NCBI RefSeq assembly: GCF_041821065.1
Contig: NZ_JBGUAX010000006.1
Coordinates: 62,001 to 126,000, forward strand
DNA length: 64,000 nucleotides
Source of the DNA: Egicoccus sp. AB-alg2
Lineage (GTDB): Bacteria > Actinomycetota > Nitriliruptoria > Nitriliruptorales > Nitriliruptoraceae
Direction: 5' to 3'
Part shown: piece by piece, positions 44,085 to 52,364 of the stretch
How the letters are laid out: each line of letters begins with the position of its first letter
How positions within the stretch are numbered: position 1 is the stretch's first letter
Position numbers and translations under genes: made by a program
Notes under the pieces: generated by a model
What the model was told of the DNA's origin: nothing
What the model saw: the letters and a program-made list of their open reading frames with translations, nothing else
The model's database searches: none

Positions 44085-44345
44085 ATGGCGCAGCACGAAT
44101 CCGCGAACGGCGGACTCGACGAACTCGGCGGGCCGGCGCGCACGGCGGCAGGCCAGCCGACCATGGATCGTGGTCAGGTCGTGATGCTCGTGCGCCGCCA
44201 CGTCGACCTGGAACACGTCCGCACCGGCGACTACGACGACGAACTGTGGGCGCTGTGGCGTGACGAAGCCGCCGGCGCCGGCGAGCAGGACCACAACGCC
44301 GACGTCCTCGACCGGGTGCTGGCCCGGCTGCGCACCGGCGGATGA
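44085..44345 (+). CDS. Short acidic protein, function unknown
   Basis: 86 residues, soluble, rich in Asp/Glu, with a helical C-terminal half (MLVRRHVDLEHVRTGDYDDELWALWRDEA, shown in part: HVDLEHVRTGDYDDEL). No family recognised. The start is ATG 44085, 5 bases or so after GGCGAGGA. It ends 19 bp from the 3' side of a TPP riboswitch that points the other way, so this gene lies antisense to the expected riboswitch transcript, which makes it a little doubtful. Confidence 0.5.
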   Translation: MAQHESANGGLDELGGPARTAAGQPTMDRGQVVMLVRRHVDLEHVRTGDYDDELWALWRDEAAGAGEQDHNADVLDRVLARLRTGG

Positions 44346-44363
44346 CGGCGCGACGCCCGTGCG

Positions 44364-44476
44364 GTGGTCCCTTCGCCGGTACTGGCCGGATCAGGTTGTG
44401 GCGGTCGCCGCCGCAGCGGCCTCTCAGCTGGGTGCCTCCGCTTCATGGCGGAGGGGCGCCAGTTCCCGCTCACCAC
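44364..44476 (-). ncRNA. TPP riboswitch aptamer (THI element), no thiamin gene downstream
   Basis: Read on the minus strand, P1 is GUGGU (44476-44472) with ACCAC (44368-44364); P2 is GCGG with CCGC. P3 includes CUGG/CCAG capped by a CCUCCGC/GCGGAGG hairpin and is followed by the invariant CUGAGAG. After P2' come ACCUGAUC, then the P4/P5 hairpin CCGG-CCAGUA-CCGG and CGAAGGGA. These are the conserved thiamin-pyrophosphate-contacting segments in the right order. The next minus-strand gene is the cupredoxin, about 490 bases away, and not a thiamin gene, so the element is orphaned within the window. Confidence 0.86.
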
Positions 44477-44585
44477 ACGGACGTCGCTCACCCGATGTTC
44501 GCGCGGTGACCGGCCCGCGGCAAGGGGCGGACGTCCCGAGCCGACGGCCGCCGCGGATCGCGCGGCGGCCGTGGGTGTCGCGGCC

Positions 44586-44969
44586 TCAGGCGTGACCGCC
44601 GGCGTGGCGTCCCGCGCCGCGGCCGGCCGGCACCTCGAGGTGCCGTGCCAGTCCGAGGATCAGCATGGCGATCAGAGCGACGAAGAAGGCGGCCAGGAAC
44701 CAGGCGGCAGCCGTGCCCGTCTCCAGGACGGCAGCGGTGATCCCGAGCGCCAGGGTGAGTGCGCCGCCGCCGACAGCCAGCCACCGCGGACCGAACGCGT
44801 CCAGTCCGAGCGTGGCGAAGGCAGCCGCGCCGAGGATGATGCCGACCGCGCCCATGCCCCGTGCATCCTGCACGAGCGGCAGTTCGCCGAGAACGACGTA
44901 GCCGAGGTAGGTCAACGCGGCGATGGTGACGAGGATGGTGGCGATCGTGTCCCGACGATCCAGTCTCAC
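44586..44969 (-). CDS. Small membrane protein, function unknown
   Basis: 127 residues with four predicted membrane helices (about 9-28, 38-56, 62-84, 88-108) and a Gly/His-rich cytoplasmic tail (RGAGRHAGGHA). GTG 44969 is preceded by AGGAGG at 8-base spacing, a near-perfect site, which supports the start. It lies just upstream, on the same strand, of the orphan TPP riboswitch. No thiamin or HMP transporter motif recognised. Confidence 0.72.
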   Translation of the reverse strand: MRLDRRDTIATILVTIAALTYLGYVVLGELPLVQDARGMGAVGIILGAAAFATLGLDAFGPRWLAVGGGALTLALGITAAVLETGTAAAWFLAAFFVALIAMLILGLARHLEVPAGRGAGRHAGGHA

Positions 44970-45115
44970 CGTACTCGCCTCCTTCCCTGGTGAGGAACCG
45001 ATCGGGTGCACGGAGAACGTCCGTCCCGACCAGTTCGAGTGTCCGGCACGACGCGCGGACGCGACAGAGGCGAACTCCTCGCCCCTCTCTGACGAACGTC
45101 CGAACCACTCGGCGG

Positions 45116-45131
45116 AATTGTCCGTACAATT
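45116..45131. promoter_or_regulatory. Palindromic operator over the -10 of the sulfur operon
   Basis: AATTGT (45116-45121) and ACAATT (45126-45131) form a perfect 6-bp dyad around CCGT, in an otherwise GC-rich leader. The right arm contains TACAAT (45125-45130), a good -10 hexamer, so a bound repressor would block the promoter of the persulfide-dioxygenase operon. No repressor gene of the ArsR/CsoR kind lies next to it; the GntR gene at the operon end is a candidate. Confidence 0.6.
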
Positions 45132-45185
45132 GCGGCGTTGTCGACGACGCCGCTCGAGACACGCACGCGCCCGGGAGGGCCCCAC

Positions 45186-46547
45186 ATGGACATCGTGACC
45201 CTGGAGACCACCTCGCTGGGTGACCGCAGCTACCTCGTCCACGACGGGCAGGTGGCCGCGGTGATCGACCCGCAGCGCGACATCGACCGTGTCCTGCGCC
45301 TCCTGGACGAGCACGGGGTGACCCTGGTGGCGGTCCTGGAGACGCACGTCCACAACGACTACGTGAGTGGCGGGCTGGAACTGTCGCGGCGGACCGGCGC
45401 CGAGTACCACCTCAACGCCGACGAGGAGCTCCACTTCCCGTTCTCGCCGCTGAAGGACGGTGACGTCGTGCAGGTCGGCGAGCTGTCACTGCGGGCGCTC
45501 CACACGCCCGGGCACACGCCGACCCACCTGTCCTACGTCCTGCACGACGGCGCCCGCGACCGCGCGGTGTTCACCGGCGGCTCGCTGCTGTTCGGCTCGG
45601 TCGGCCGGACCGACCTGGTCACCGCCGCGCTGACCGAGGAGCTGACCCGGCTGCAGTACCGCTCGGCGCAGCGCCTGGCGGCCACACTCGACGACGAGGT
45701 CGAGGTGCGCCCGACCCACGGGTTCGGCAGCTTCTGTTCCTCCGGCGAGACGACCGGCGCCGAGGCCTCCACCCTCGGGCAGGAGCGACGCGACAACCAG
45801 GCGCTGCGCATCACGGACGAGGACGACTTCGTCGCCACCCTGGTCGCCGGCCTCGACGCCTACCCGGCCTACTACGCCCACATGGGCCCCACGAACCGTC
45901 GGGGCCCCGCGCCGGTCGACCTGTCGCCCGTCGAGCGGGTCGTCACGTCCGAGCTCCTGCGCCGCATCCACGCCGGCGAGTGGGTGGTCGACCTGCGCAA
46001 CCGCCGCGTGTTCGCGCACGAGCACGTCCGTGGGACGCTCAACATCCAGCTCGAGGACAACGCCTCCACCTACCTCGGCTGGCTCATCCCGTGGGGGACG
46101 CCCGTCACGCTGCTCGCCGACTCCCCCGAGGAGGTCGAGCAGATGCAGCGCCAGCTCGTGCGCATCGGCATCGACCGCCCCGCCGGCCAGGTGCCCGACG
46201 GGTTGGCCGGTGTCACTCCCGCCGCCGACCGTGGCAGCTACCACGTCACCGACTTCGCCGGGCTGCGCCGCGCCCTCGACGAAGGCGCCGAGCTGGTGGT
46301 CCTCGACGCCCGGCGACGCCTGGAGTGGGAGGCCGGCCACCTCGACATGGCCGTCCACGTGCCACTCCACGAGCTCGAGCAACGGCTCGGTGACGTGCCC
46401 GCCGGCCCCGTATGGGTGCACTGCGCCAGCGGCTACCGGGCCTCCATCGCCGCCTCCCTGCTGGCCCGGTCCGGACGTGACGTCGTGCTGGTCGATGACG
46501 TGTTCGACGCCAACGCCCACCGCCACTTCACCCTCACCACCGACTGA
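45186..46547 (+). CDS. Persulfide dioxygenase-type MBL hydrolase fused to two rhodanese domains
   Basis: 453 residues. N-terminal metallo-beta-lactamase domain (to about residue 235): ETHVHNDYVSGG, HTPGHTPTHLSY and RPTHGFGSFCSS, the ETHE1/persulfide-dioxygenase iron site. Then a rhodanese-like domain without the active Cys (VTLLADSPEE at its loop), then an active one with VHCASGYRAS. Such fusions oxidise glutathione- or low-thiol persulfides to sulfite, with the rhodanese domain handling sulfane sulfur. First gene of the sulfur module, with the TauE exporter two genes on. ATG 45186 follows GGGAGG. Confidence 0.92.
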   Translation: MDIVTLETTSLGDRSYLVHDGQVAAVIDPQRDIDRVLRLLDEHGVTLVAVLETHVHNDYVSGGLELSRRTGAEYHLNADEELHFPFSPLKDGDVVQVGELSLRALHTPGHTPTHLSYVLHDGARDRAVFTGGSLLFGSVGRTDLVTAALTEELTRLQYRSAQRLAATLDDEVEVRPTHGFGSFCSSGETTGAEASTLGQERRDNQALRITDEDDFVATLVAGLDAYPAYYAHMGPTNRRGPAPVDLSPVERVVTSELLRRIHAGEWVVDLRNRRVFAHEHVRGTLNIQLEDNASTYLGWLIPWGTPVTLLADSPEEVEQMQRQLVRIGIDRPAGQVPDGLAGVTPAADRGSYHVTDFAGLRRALDEGAELVVLDARRRLEWEAGHLDMAVHVPLHELEQRLGDVPAGPVWVHCASGYRASIAASLLARSGRDVVLVDDVFDANAHRHFTLTTD

Positions 46548-46611
46548 TCCCTCCCCCCTCGACCGCCTTCCGCCACTCCCGCTCCCGCCCCCGCGCTCCC
46601 CAGGAGGACCC

Positions 46612-47226
46612 GTGACCGACACCACCACCGCCCCGGCCCGTCCCGGTCAGCACCTGCCCGCTTCCGACCTGCGCGACTGGCTGCGATCCGACGGCGCGCC
46701 GCGCGTGCTCGACGTGCGGACGCCGGCCGAGTTCGAGAGCGTCCACATCCCGGGCGCCTACAACGTCCCGCTCGACACGCTGCGCGAGCACCGTGACGAG
46801 CTGGTCCGCCACCTCCACGAGGAGGTCGTGCTCGTCTGCCGCTCCGGGCAGCGCGCGACGCAGGCCGAGCGGGCCCTGGCCGAGGCCGGCCTGCCCCACG
46901 TCCACGTGCTCGACGGCGGCATGCTCGGGTGGGAGGCCGCCGGCGGCGAGGTCCGTCGCGGCCGCCAGCGCTGGGACCTCGAGCGGCAGGTCCGCCTGGT
47001 CGCCGGCGGACTGGTGCTGTCGGCGGGGCTCGGCAGCCTCGCGGTGCCGCGACTGAAGTGGCTCGCGACGGCCGTGGGTGGCGGTCTGGTGGTCGCCGCC
47101 GTGACCAACACCTGCCTCATGGGCCAACTGCTGCAGCGCCTGCCGTACAACCGTGATGCCGTGCACTGCGACGTCGACCGCGTCGTCGAGGCACTCGCCG
47201 ACGCCGGCGGCCCGGCGGCGCGATGA
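46612..47226 (+). CDS. Rhodanese domain fused to DUF2892 membrane domain
   Basis: 204 residues. Rhodanese domain with DVRTPAEFESVHIPGAYNVP and active loop VCRSGQRATQ (Cys nucleophile), then a DUF2892-type hairpin of two membrane helices (about 130-175) ending in LMGQLLQRLPYNR, as in YgaP. It probably presents sulfane-sulfur transfer activity at the inner face of the membrane. GTG 46612 follows CAGGAGGACCC. Its stop overlaps the TauE start (ATGA). Confidence 0.92.
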   Translation: MTDTTTAPARPGQHLPASDLRDWLRSDGAPRVLDVRTPAEFESVHIPGAYNVPLDTLREHRDELVRHLHEEVVLVCRSGQRATQAERALAEAGLPHVHVLDGGMLGWEAAGGEVRRGRQRWDLERQVRLVAGGLVLSAGLGSLAVPRLKWLATAVGGGLVVAAVTNTCLMGQLLQRLPYNRDAVHCDVDRVVEALADAGGPAAR

Positions 47227-48140
47227 TCGCGGCGACCCTCGTCCTGGCGGTGTTGGTCGGGGTCAGCCTCGGCCTGCTGGGCGGCGGCGGCTCCATCCTG
47301 CTGGTGCCCGTCCTGGTCTACGTCGCCGGCCAGGACCCCAAAGCGGCCATCGCCATGTCGCTGCTGGTGGTCGGGATCACCAGTGCTGCCGGCATGCTGG
47401 CCCATGCCCGCGCCGGCCGGGTCCGGTGGCGCACCGGGGCGATCTTCGGCGCGGCCGGGATGGCCGGCGCGTACGGCGGCGGCCGCCTCGCGGCGTTCGT
47501 GCCCGGAACCTGGCTGCTGATCGGGTTCGCCGTCATGGCCGGGCTCACGGCCGCGGCCATGCTGCGGGGCCGCCGCACGCCGCCCCGTCCGGAGGCCGTC
47601 GGACACGAGCAGTCGGTGGTCCGGATCGTCGCCGAGGGCGTCGTGGTGGGCGCCGTCACCGGCATGGTCGGCGCCGGCGGCGGGTTCCTGGTGGTGCCGG
47701 CGCTGGCCCTGTTGGGGGGCCTCCCGATGGCGAGCGCCGTCGGCACGTCGCTGCTGGTCATCGCACTGAAGTCGGGCGCCGGGCTGCTCGGCTACCTCGC
47801 CAGCACCACCATCGACTGGCGCCTGGCCGCCGCGGTCACCGCGGCCGCCGTCGTCGGGTCGCTGGCGGGTGGCCGCCTCGCCGGGCGCGTGCCGGAGCAA
47901 CGCTTGCGGCAGACCTTCGGTTGGTTCGTCGCCGCCATGGCCGCGTTCATGCTGCTTCAGGAAGCGCCGGCGGGGCGACTGGGCGCGCTGGCCACCGCGC
48001 CGGTCACCTGGACCGTGGCCGCGCTGGTCGGCGTCGGCGTGGCGCTGCTCGTCCGACGGCGGCGGCGTCGTGGCACGCGACCGCACGACGACGCGGAGCC
48101 CGTCGCCGCAAGGGAGGACGGCGCGGACCTCCTACCCTGA
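47223..48140 (+). CDS. TauE/SafE sulfite exporter family protein
   Basis: 305 residues, about eight membrane helices in two inverted halves, each with the family Gly-rich motif (LLGGGGSILLVP and MVGAGGGFLVVP). In this context the likely job is removal of sulfite or other oxidised sulfur made by the upstream persulfide dioxygenase. Translationally coupled to the rhodanese gene by a 4-base overlap. Confidence 0.92.
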   Translation: MIAATLVLAVLVGVSLGLLGGGGSILLVPVLVYVAGQDPKAAIAMSLLVVGITSAAGMLAHARAGRVRWRTGAIFGAAGMAGAYGGGRLAAFVPGTWLLIGFAVMAGLTAAAMLRGRRTPPRPEAVGHEQSVVRIVAEGVVVGAVTGMVGAGGGFLVVPALALLGGLPMASAVGTSLLVIALKSGAGLLGYLASTTIDWRLAAAVTAAAVVGSLAGGRLAGRVPEQRLRQTFGWFVAAMAAFMLLQEAPAGRLGALATAPVTWTVAALVGVGVALLVRRRRRRGTRPHDDAEPVAAREDGADLLP

Positions 48141-48174
48141 CGGACGATCCGACCGCCGTCCGACGGAGGCGCCC

Positions 48175-48909
48175 GTGCCCGACGTGAGCCAGGCCGGGCG
48201 CCCGCTGTGGCAGCAGGTCCTCGACGACCTCGAGCGGCGGATCCATGCCGGCGAGATCGTCGACCGCTTCCCCACCGACCGCGAGCTGACCGAGCGGTAC
48301 GGCGTCAGCCGCCACACCGTCCGCGAGGCCGTGCGCCGCCTGCGGGCGCGGGGACTCGTGGAGCGCCAACGCGGCCGCGGCAGCTTCCTCAACGAGGCGC
48401 CCCTGCAGCAGCCGCTGGGCGGGCTCTACAGCCTGTTCCGGGCCGTCGAGGAACGCGGCCTCGAGCAGCGCTCCGAGGTACTGGCGCTGGAGCCGACCCA
48501 CGACGCCGACGCGGCCGCGCGCCTGCAACTGCCGGCCGACGCCGACCTCGTGCACCTGCAGCGGCTGCGCTTCGCGGCCGACGAACCGTTGGCGCTCGAC
48601 AGCGTCTGGCTGCCGGCCGACCTCGGCCGTCCCCTGCTGGACGTCGACTTCGGTCGCACGGCCCTCTACGACCAACTGCGCGAGCGCACCGGCACCGTCG
48701 TCACCGCCGTCGACGAGACCCTCGAACCGCTGGTCCCGGACGCCGACGCCCGGTCGCTGCTGGACCTCGACGACGACGAGGCGCTGCTACGGGTCCGCCG
48801 GCTCGGTCGCAGCGGCCAGCGGCCGGTCGAGTGTCGGGTGACGCTGATCCGGGGCCAGCGCTTCCTCTACACGTCGTCGTGGCGCGCCGGCCAGCCCCCG
48901 CCGGGCTGA
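48175..48909 (+). CDS. GntR/HutC-family transcriptional regulator
   Basis: 244 residues. Winged helix: PLWQQVLDDLERRIHAGEI, RELTERYGVSRHTVREAVRRL, GLVERQRGRGSF; then a UTRA ligand domain (about 85-240). It is the last gene of the sulfur module, 34 bp after TauE on the same strand, so it may control that operon, although HutC-type ligands are usually sugars, histidine metabolites or similar. GTG 48175 follows GGAGG (6-base gap). Confidence 0.92.
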   Translation: MPDVSQAGRPLWQQVLDDLERRIHAGEIVDRFPTDRELTERYGVSRHTVREAVRRLRARGLVERQRGRGSFLNEAPLQQPLGGLYSLFRAVEERGLEQRSEVLALEPTHDADAAARLQLPADADLVHLQRLRFAADEPLALDSVWLPADLGRPLLDVDFGRTALYDQLRERTGTVVTAVDETLEPLVPDADARSLLDLDDDEALLRVRRLGRSGQRPVECRVTLIRGQRFLYTSSWRAGQPPPG

Positions 48910-48916
48910 CGACGGC

Positions 48917-48944
48917 ACGGGCCCCGGTACCGGAACAGGCCCGT
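48917..48944. terminator. Bidirectional hairpin between convergent genes
   Basis: ACGGGCC (48917-48923) pairs with GGCCCGT (48938-48944); the loop contains the self-complementary CCGGTACCGG, which can extend the structure. It sits between the GntR stop and the convergent monooxygenase stop. No T-run, as usual in very GC-rich genomes. Confidence 0.55.
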
Positions 48945-50518
48945 CACCGGAGCAGGCCGCGGTCGCCGAGGTGACGCAGGACACCCTGGAGCGACGTGCC
49001 GCGCTCCCGGTAGGCGACGTGCCCGTCGGGGCGCACGAGGTACACCGCACCCTCGGCGTCGGCCAGACGTCGCCGGGCCGGGCGGGTGGCACGCACGTCG
49101 TGGCGCGCCTCGAACTGGTGCACGGCCAGCGGGACGCGACTGCGGTCGACGAGCACGTGCGCGGGTGGGTCGTCCCACGACGGCTCCGCGGCACGCCGGG
49201 CCGGCCACCGCAACAGGTGGTAGCCGGGATCCGAGACCACCTCGTGCAGGCGGCGCCCGTCCACGGTCACGTCCGGCAGCCGGTCACCGGCGCGTACCCC
49301 GCCGGGCGGCACGGCGGCCGCGTCCGCAACGTCCGGACTCCGCCGGTAGCTGACCCACAGACCACCGAGCAGCCGCACGGCGAAGGCCGGCAGCGACCGG
49401 CCCCGGACGAGGGGCAGCAGCACCGGCGCCGTCCACCGACGCAGCAACGGCAGCGGCGGCAGGTCGGCCGCCTCGCCCAGGAACGCCAGGTCGGTCACGT
49501 GACGGACGCGCCGGGCGACGGGCCGCCGCTCGGCCTCGTAAGTGTCCAGCAACGACTCCGGTGCCCGCCCCGTGGCGACGTAGGCCAGCTTCCAGCCCAG
49601 ATTGGCGGCGTCCTGGATGCCGGTGTTCATGCCCTGCGCGCCGGCCGGGCTCTGCACGTGCGCCGCGTCGCCGGCGAGAATCCCGTGACCGTGCCGGTAC
49701 CGGCGGGCCTGCCCGTGCCGCAGCACCACCTTCGCCGTCCACGACGGCTCGGACAGCTGCACGCCGCCGCCGGTGAACCGGTCGGTCACCGCCTGCAGCG
49801 TGGCGAGGTCCACCTGGTCGCCCGGCGTGGCGGCGGCCGGCGCCACCGTCAACAACCGCCAACCGCCGGCACGGGGGAACGGAAACAGGAACAGGATCCC
49901 CGGCGCGCCGACATAGGCGTGCAACGCGTCGGGTCGCAGGCCGTCGCCCTCGACCTGGAGGTCGGCCAGCAGCAGGGCGGCGCGGTACTCGCCGCCCGGG
50001 TACGCGATGCCGAGGTCCCGGCGCACGGTGCTGTCGACACCGTCACAGCCGACCAGCCAGTCCACCTCCACGTCGCGGCGCCGACCGTCCCGACCGCGGA
50101 GCACGCAGGTGACGCCCGCGGTGGTCGGGCGGCACGCGAGCGCCTCGACCTCGCGCTCCACGGGCACGCCTGCAGCGAGCAGATGCGCCTCGAGCGCCCG
50201 CTCGAGGGTCGCCTGCGGTAGTGGCAACAGATAGGGGAACGCCGTGTCACGGATCCCGGCTTCGGCGAGCCCGACCGGCACACTGCGACGGCCGGCGTGC
50301 AGGTGCACGCCGGCCAGAGGGACCGCCTCCGCCAGCAGCGCGTCGGCGAGCCCGAGCGGCGCCAGCAGCTCGAGCGTCCGTGGCTGGACGACGAACGCAC
50401 GTGACGGTCGCGGTTCGGCACGGCGCTCGACCACGCGCACCCCGGCACCGTGGGCGTGCAGGAACGCCGCCATGGCCAGCCCGGTCGGCCCCGCACCGAC
50501 CACCAGCACCTCGCTCAC
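48944..50518 (-). CDS. FAD-dependent aromatic-type monooxygenase
   Basis: 524 residues, class A flavoprotein hydroxylase (PheA/TfdB type). FAD motif VVGAGPTGLAMAAFLHAHG, the NAD(P)H/FAD DG motif GCDGVDSTVRR and the GD motif GILAGDAAHVQSPAGAQG are present. The C-terminal ~120 residues form the thioredoxin-like dimerisation domain typical of phenol hydroxylases. Substrate could be a phenol or polyketide-like aromatic. The GTG start overlaps the stop of the upstream unknown gene by 4 bases (GTGA). Confidence 0.92.
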   Translation of the reverse strand: MSEVLVVGAGPTGLAMAAFLHAHGAGVRVVERRAEPRPSRAFVVQPRTLELLAPLGLADALLAEAVPLAGVHLHAGRRSVPVGLAEAGIRDTAFPYLLPLPQATLERALEAHLLAAGVPVEREVEALACRPTTAGVTCVLRGRDGRRRDVEVDWLVGCDGVDSTVRRDLGIAYPGGEYRAALLLADLQVEGDGLRPDALHAYVGAPGILFLFPFPRAGGWRLLTVAPAAATPGDQVDLATLQAVTDRFTGGGVQLSEPSWTAKVVLRHGQARRYRHGHGILAGDAAHVQSPAGAQGMNTGIQDAANLGWKLAYVATGRAPESLLDTYEAERRPVARRVRHVTDLAFLGEAADLPPLPLLRRWTAPVLLPLVRGRSLPAFAVRLLGGLWVSYRRSPDVADAAAVPPGGVRAGDRLPDVTVDGRRLHEVVSDPGYHLLRWPARRAAEPSWDDPPAHVLVDRSRVPLAVHQFEARHDVRATRPARRRLADAEGAVYLVRPDGHVAYRERGTSLQGVLRHLGDRGLLR

Positions 50519-51078
50519 GCGGCCAGCGGCTGCGCGAGCCGCCACCAGGCGTGCCCGGGTCCGGGATCGCCGGCGAGCGCCGGATCCCGCAGGTACGCGT
50601 CACGGTGGACGTCGGCGACGGCGTGGAAGTCGACCGATCCAGCCTCGCTCACGACCCGCAGCAGGGCGCTGAGGGTGGTGGCGTAATCGGTCGCCAGGTC
50701 GGCGCCGTCCCAGCCGTACACCCCGCGGTAGACACCGGTGTCGAGGTCGGTGCACCACAGCTTGGAGCGGAAGCCGGGGAAGCCGGCGAACAGCGGGGTG
50801 TTGGCGATCGACTCCGCCCGGAACAACGCGTGCAGGGTCGGGTTCGTGCCGACCAGCCGCAGCCGGAACCGCACCACCAGCAGGGCGGGACGGCGCGTCA
50901 CGGCCGGGGCCACCACCGTCTCGCGGTAGACGCGCGAGCGCGTGCCGTCGGCGAAGAGGAGATCACTTCCGACGTGGTCACCGGGCAGCCGTAGCCGACC
51001 GCGGGCCAACAGCCAGGCCGTCGCCGCCGCGGAACCGGCGAAGTCGCGGGCGAACGCGCCGAGCGCTGGGGACGCCAT
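50515..51078 (-). CDS. Protein of unknown function coupled to the flavin monooxygenase
   Basis: 187 residues, soluble, mixed alpha/beta, no recognised motif (DHVGSDLLFADGTRSRVYRE; SKLWCTDLDTGVYRGVYGWD). ATG 51078 was chosen because GGAGG precedes it by 5-6 bases. The 4-base GTGA overlap with the monooxygenase start means they are made together, so a role in presenting or binding the monooxygenase substrate is possible but unproven. Confidence 0.75.
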   Translation of the reverse strand: MASPALGAFARDFAGSAAATAWLLARGRLRLPGDHVGSDLLFADGTRSRVYRETVVAPAVTRRPALLVVRFRLRLVGTNPTLHALFRAESIANTPLFAGFPGFRSKLWCTDLDTGVYRGVYGWDGADLATDYATTLSALLRVVSEAGSVDFHAVADVHRDAYLRDPALAGDPGPGHAWWRLAQPLAA

Positions 51079-51248
51079 CACCACCTCCGTGCCGTGCGTC
51101 ATGGTCGTCGCCAACCGTGACGGCAGGCAGGGGCAGACCTCCCGCCCGCCGCCGGCGGGCGAGATCGGTGCGTTCGCACGCCCCGCGGACGACCCTCGCG
51201 GCGCCGGCCGCTAGCGTCGGGGCGCGGCCCCACCCCCGCAGGAGCACC

Positions 51249-52319
51249 GTGCCGATCGTCGCCCACTCCCCACTGCCGACGTTCCAGCAACTCGCCGCCG
51301 ACGGCGAGGACGTCTTGAGCGTCGACCTGGCCGAGCACGCCGACATCCGCGAGCTCCACGTCGGCCTGCTCAACATGATGCCGGACGCGGCCCTGCACGT
51401 GACCGAGCAGCAGTTCATCCGGCTCGTCGGGCACGCCAACCGCATCGTGCAGATCTACGTCCATCCCTTCACCGTGCCCGGGCTCGCACGCAGCGCCGAG
51501 GCGCAGGCCCACATCGACCGCTACTACACGCCGTTCGCCCAGCTGCGCGAGGAGGGGCTGGACGCGCTGATCGTGTCGGGCGCCAACGTCTCCAACCCAC
51601 GGCTGGAGGAGGAGGCGTTCTGGACGCCGCTGCAGGAAGTCATCTCCTGGGCGAGCGACAACGTCACCTCCGTGCTGTGCTCCTGCCTGGCCACCCACGC
51701 CCTGTTGCAGCACACCCACGGCATCCACCGCCGCCGGTTGCAGACCAAGCGGTGGGGCGTGTTCCTCCACCGCTCGATCCGCCCGGCCCACCCGCTGCTG
51801 CGCGGGATCAACACCCGCTTCGACGTCCCCCACTCCCGCTGGAACGAGATCACCTCGTCGCAGGTGGAACGCGCCGGCCTCGAGGTGCTGATCGAGAGCA
51901 CGGAGGGCGACTTCCACCTCGGCGTGAGCGGCGACGGCATCCGCATGGTCTACCTGCAGGGCCACCCCGAGTACGACGCCGTCAGCCTGTTGAAGGAGTA
52001 CAAGCGCGAGGTCACCCGCTACGCCGCCGGTGAGCTCACCACGATCCCGCCACTGCCCCAGCACTACTTCACGCCGGACGCCGCACGCCGCGCCCACGAG
52101 CACGTCGACGCCGTGCTGACGGCACGGGAGGCCGGTGGCCCCCTGCCCGACTTCCCGGAGGCCGAGCTGGCACGCGGCCTGGACAACACCTGGGCCGACA
52201 CCGCCAAGGCCGTCTTCGCCAACTGGCTGGGGCTGGTCTACCGGCTCACCGACGTCCGCCGTGGCGTGCCGTTCATGGACGGCGTCGACCCCGACGATCC
52301 CCTCGGCCGGCGCAGCTGA
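51249..52319 (+). CDS. metA: Homoserine O-acyltransferase, MetA type
   Basis: 356 residues. MetA-type homoserine O-acyltransferase of the GATase-like fold: LHVGLLNMMPDAALHVTEQQ at the N-terminus, catalytic Cys in VLCSCLATHALLQ, and GHPEYD with the His-Glu pair. Activates homoserine for sulfur assimilation into methionine; whether it uses succinyl- or acetyl-CoA depends on one residue that I did not resolve. GTG 51249 follows CAGGAGCACC. First gene of a pair with metY. The leader shows no SAM-riboswitch pattern that I could recognise. Confidence 0.93.
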   Translation: MPIVAHSPLPTFQQLAADGEDVLSVDLAEHADIRELHVGLLNMMPDAALHVTEQQFIRLVGHANRIVQIYVHPFTVPGLARSAEAQAHIDRYYTPFAQLREEGLDALIVSGANVSNPRLEEEAFWTPLQEVISWASDNVTSVLCSCLATHALLQHTHGIHRRRLQTKRWGVFLHRSIRPAHPLLRGINTRFDVPHSRWNEITSSQVERAGLEVLIESTEGDFHLGVSGDGIRMVYLQGHPEYDAVSLLKEYKREVTRYAAGELTTIPPLPQHYFTPDAARRAHEHVDAVLTAREAGGPLPDFPEAELARGLDNTWADTAKAVFANWLGLVYRLTDVRRGVPFMDGVDPDDPLGRRS

Positions 52320-52364
52320 CGCCGGTCCCCCGCCGTTCCCTGCGCCAGAGAAAGGCAGCTGCAC

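Noticed and set aside
51079-51248. SAM riboswitch before metA
   Set aside because: I looked for a kink-turn or SAM-II/SAM-IV-like pattern and found none; only GC-rich sequence and a Shine-Dalgarno.
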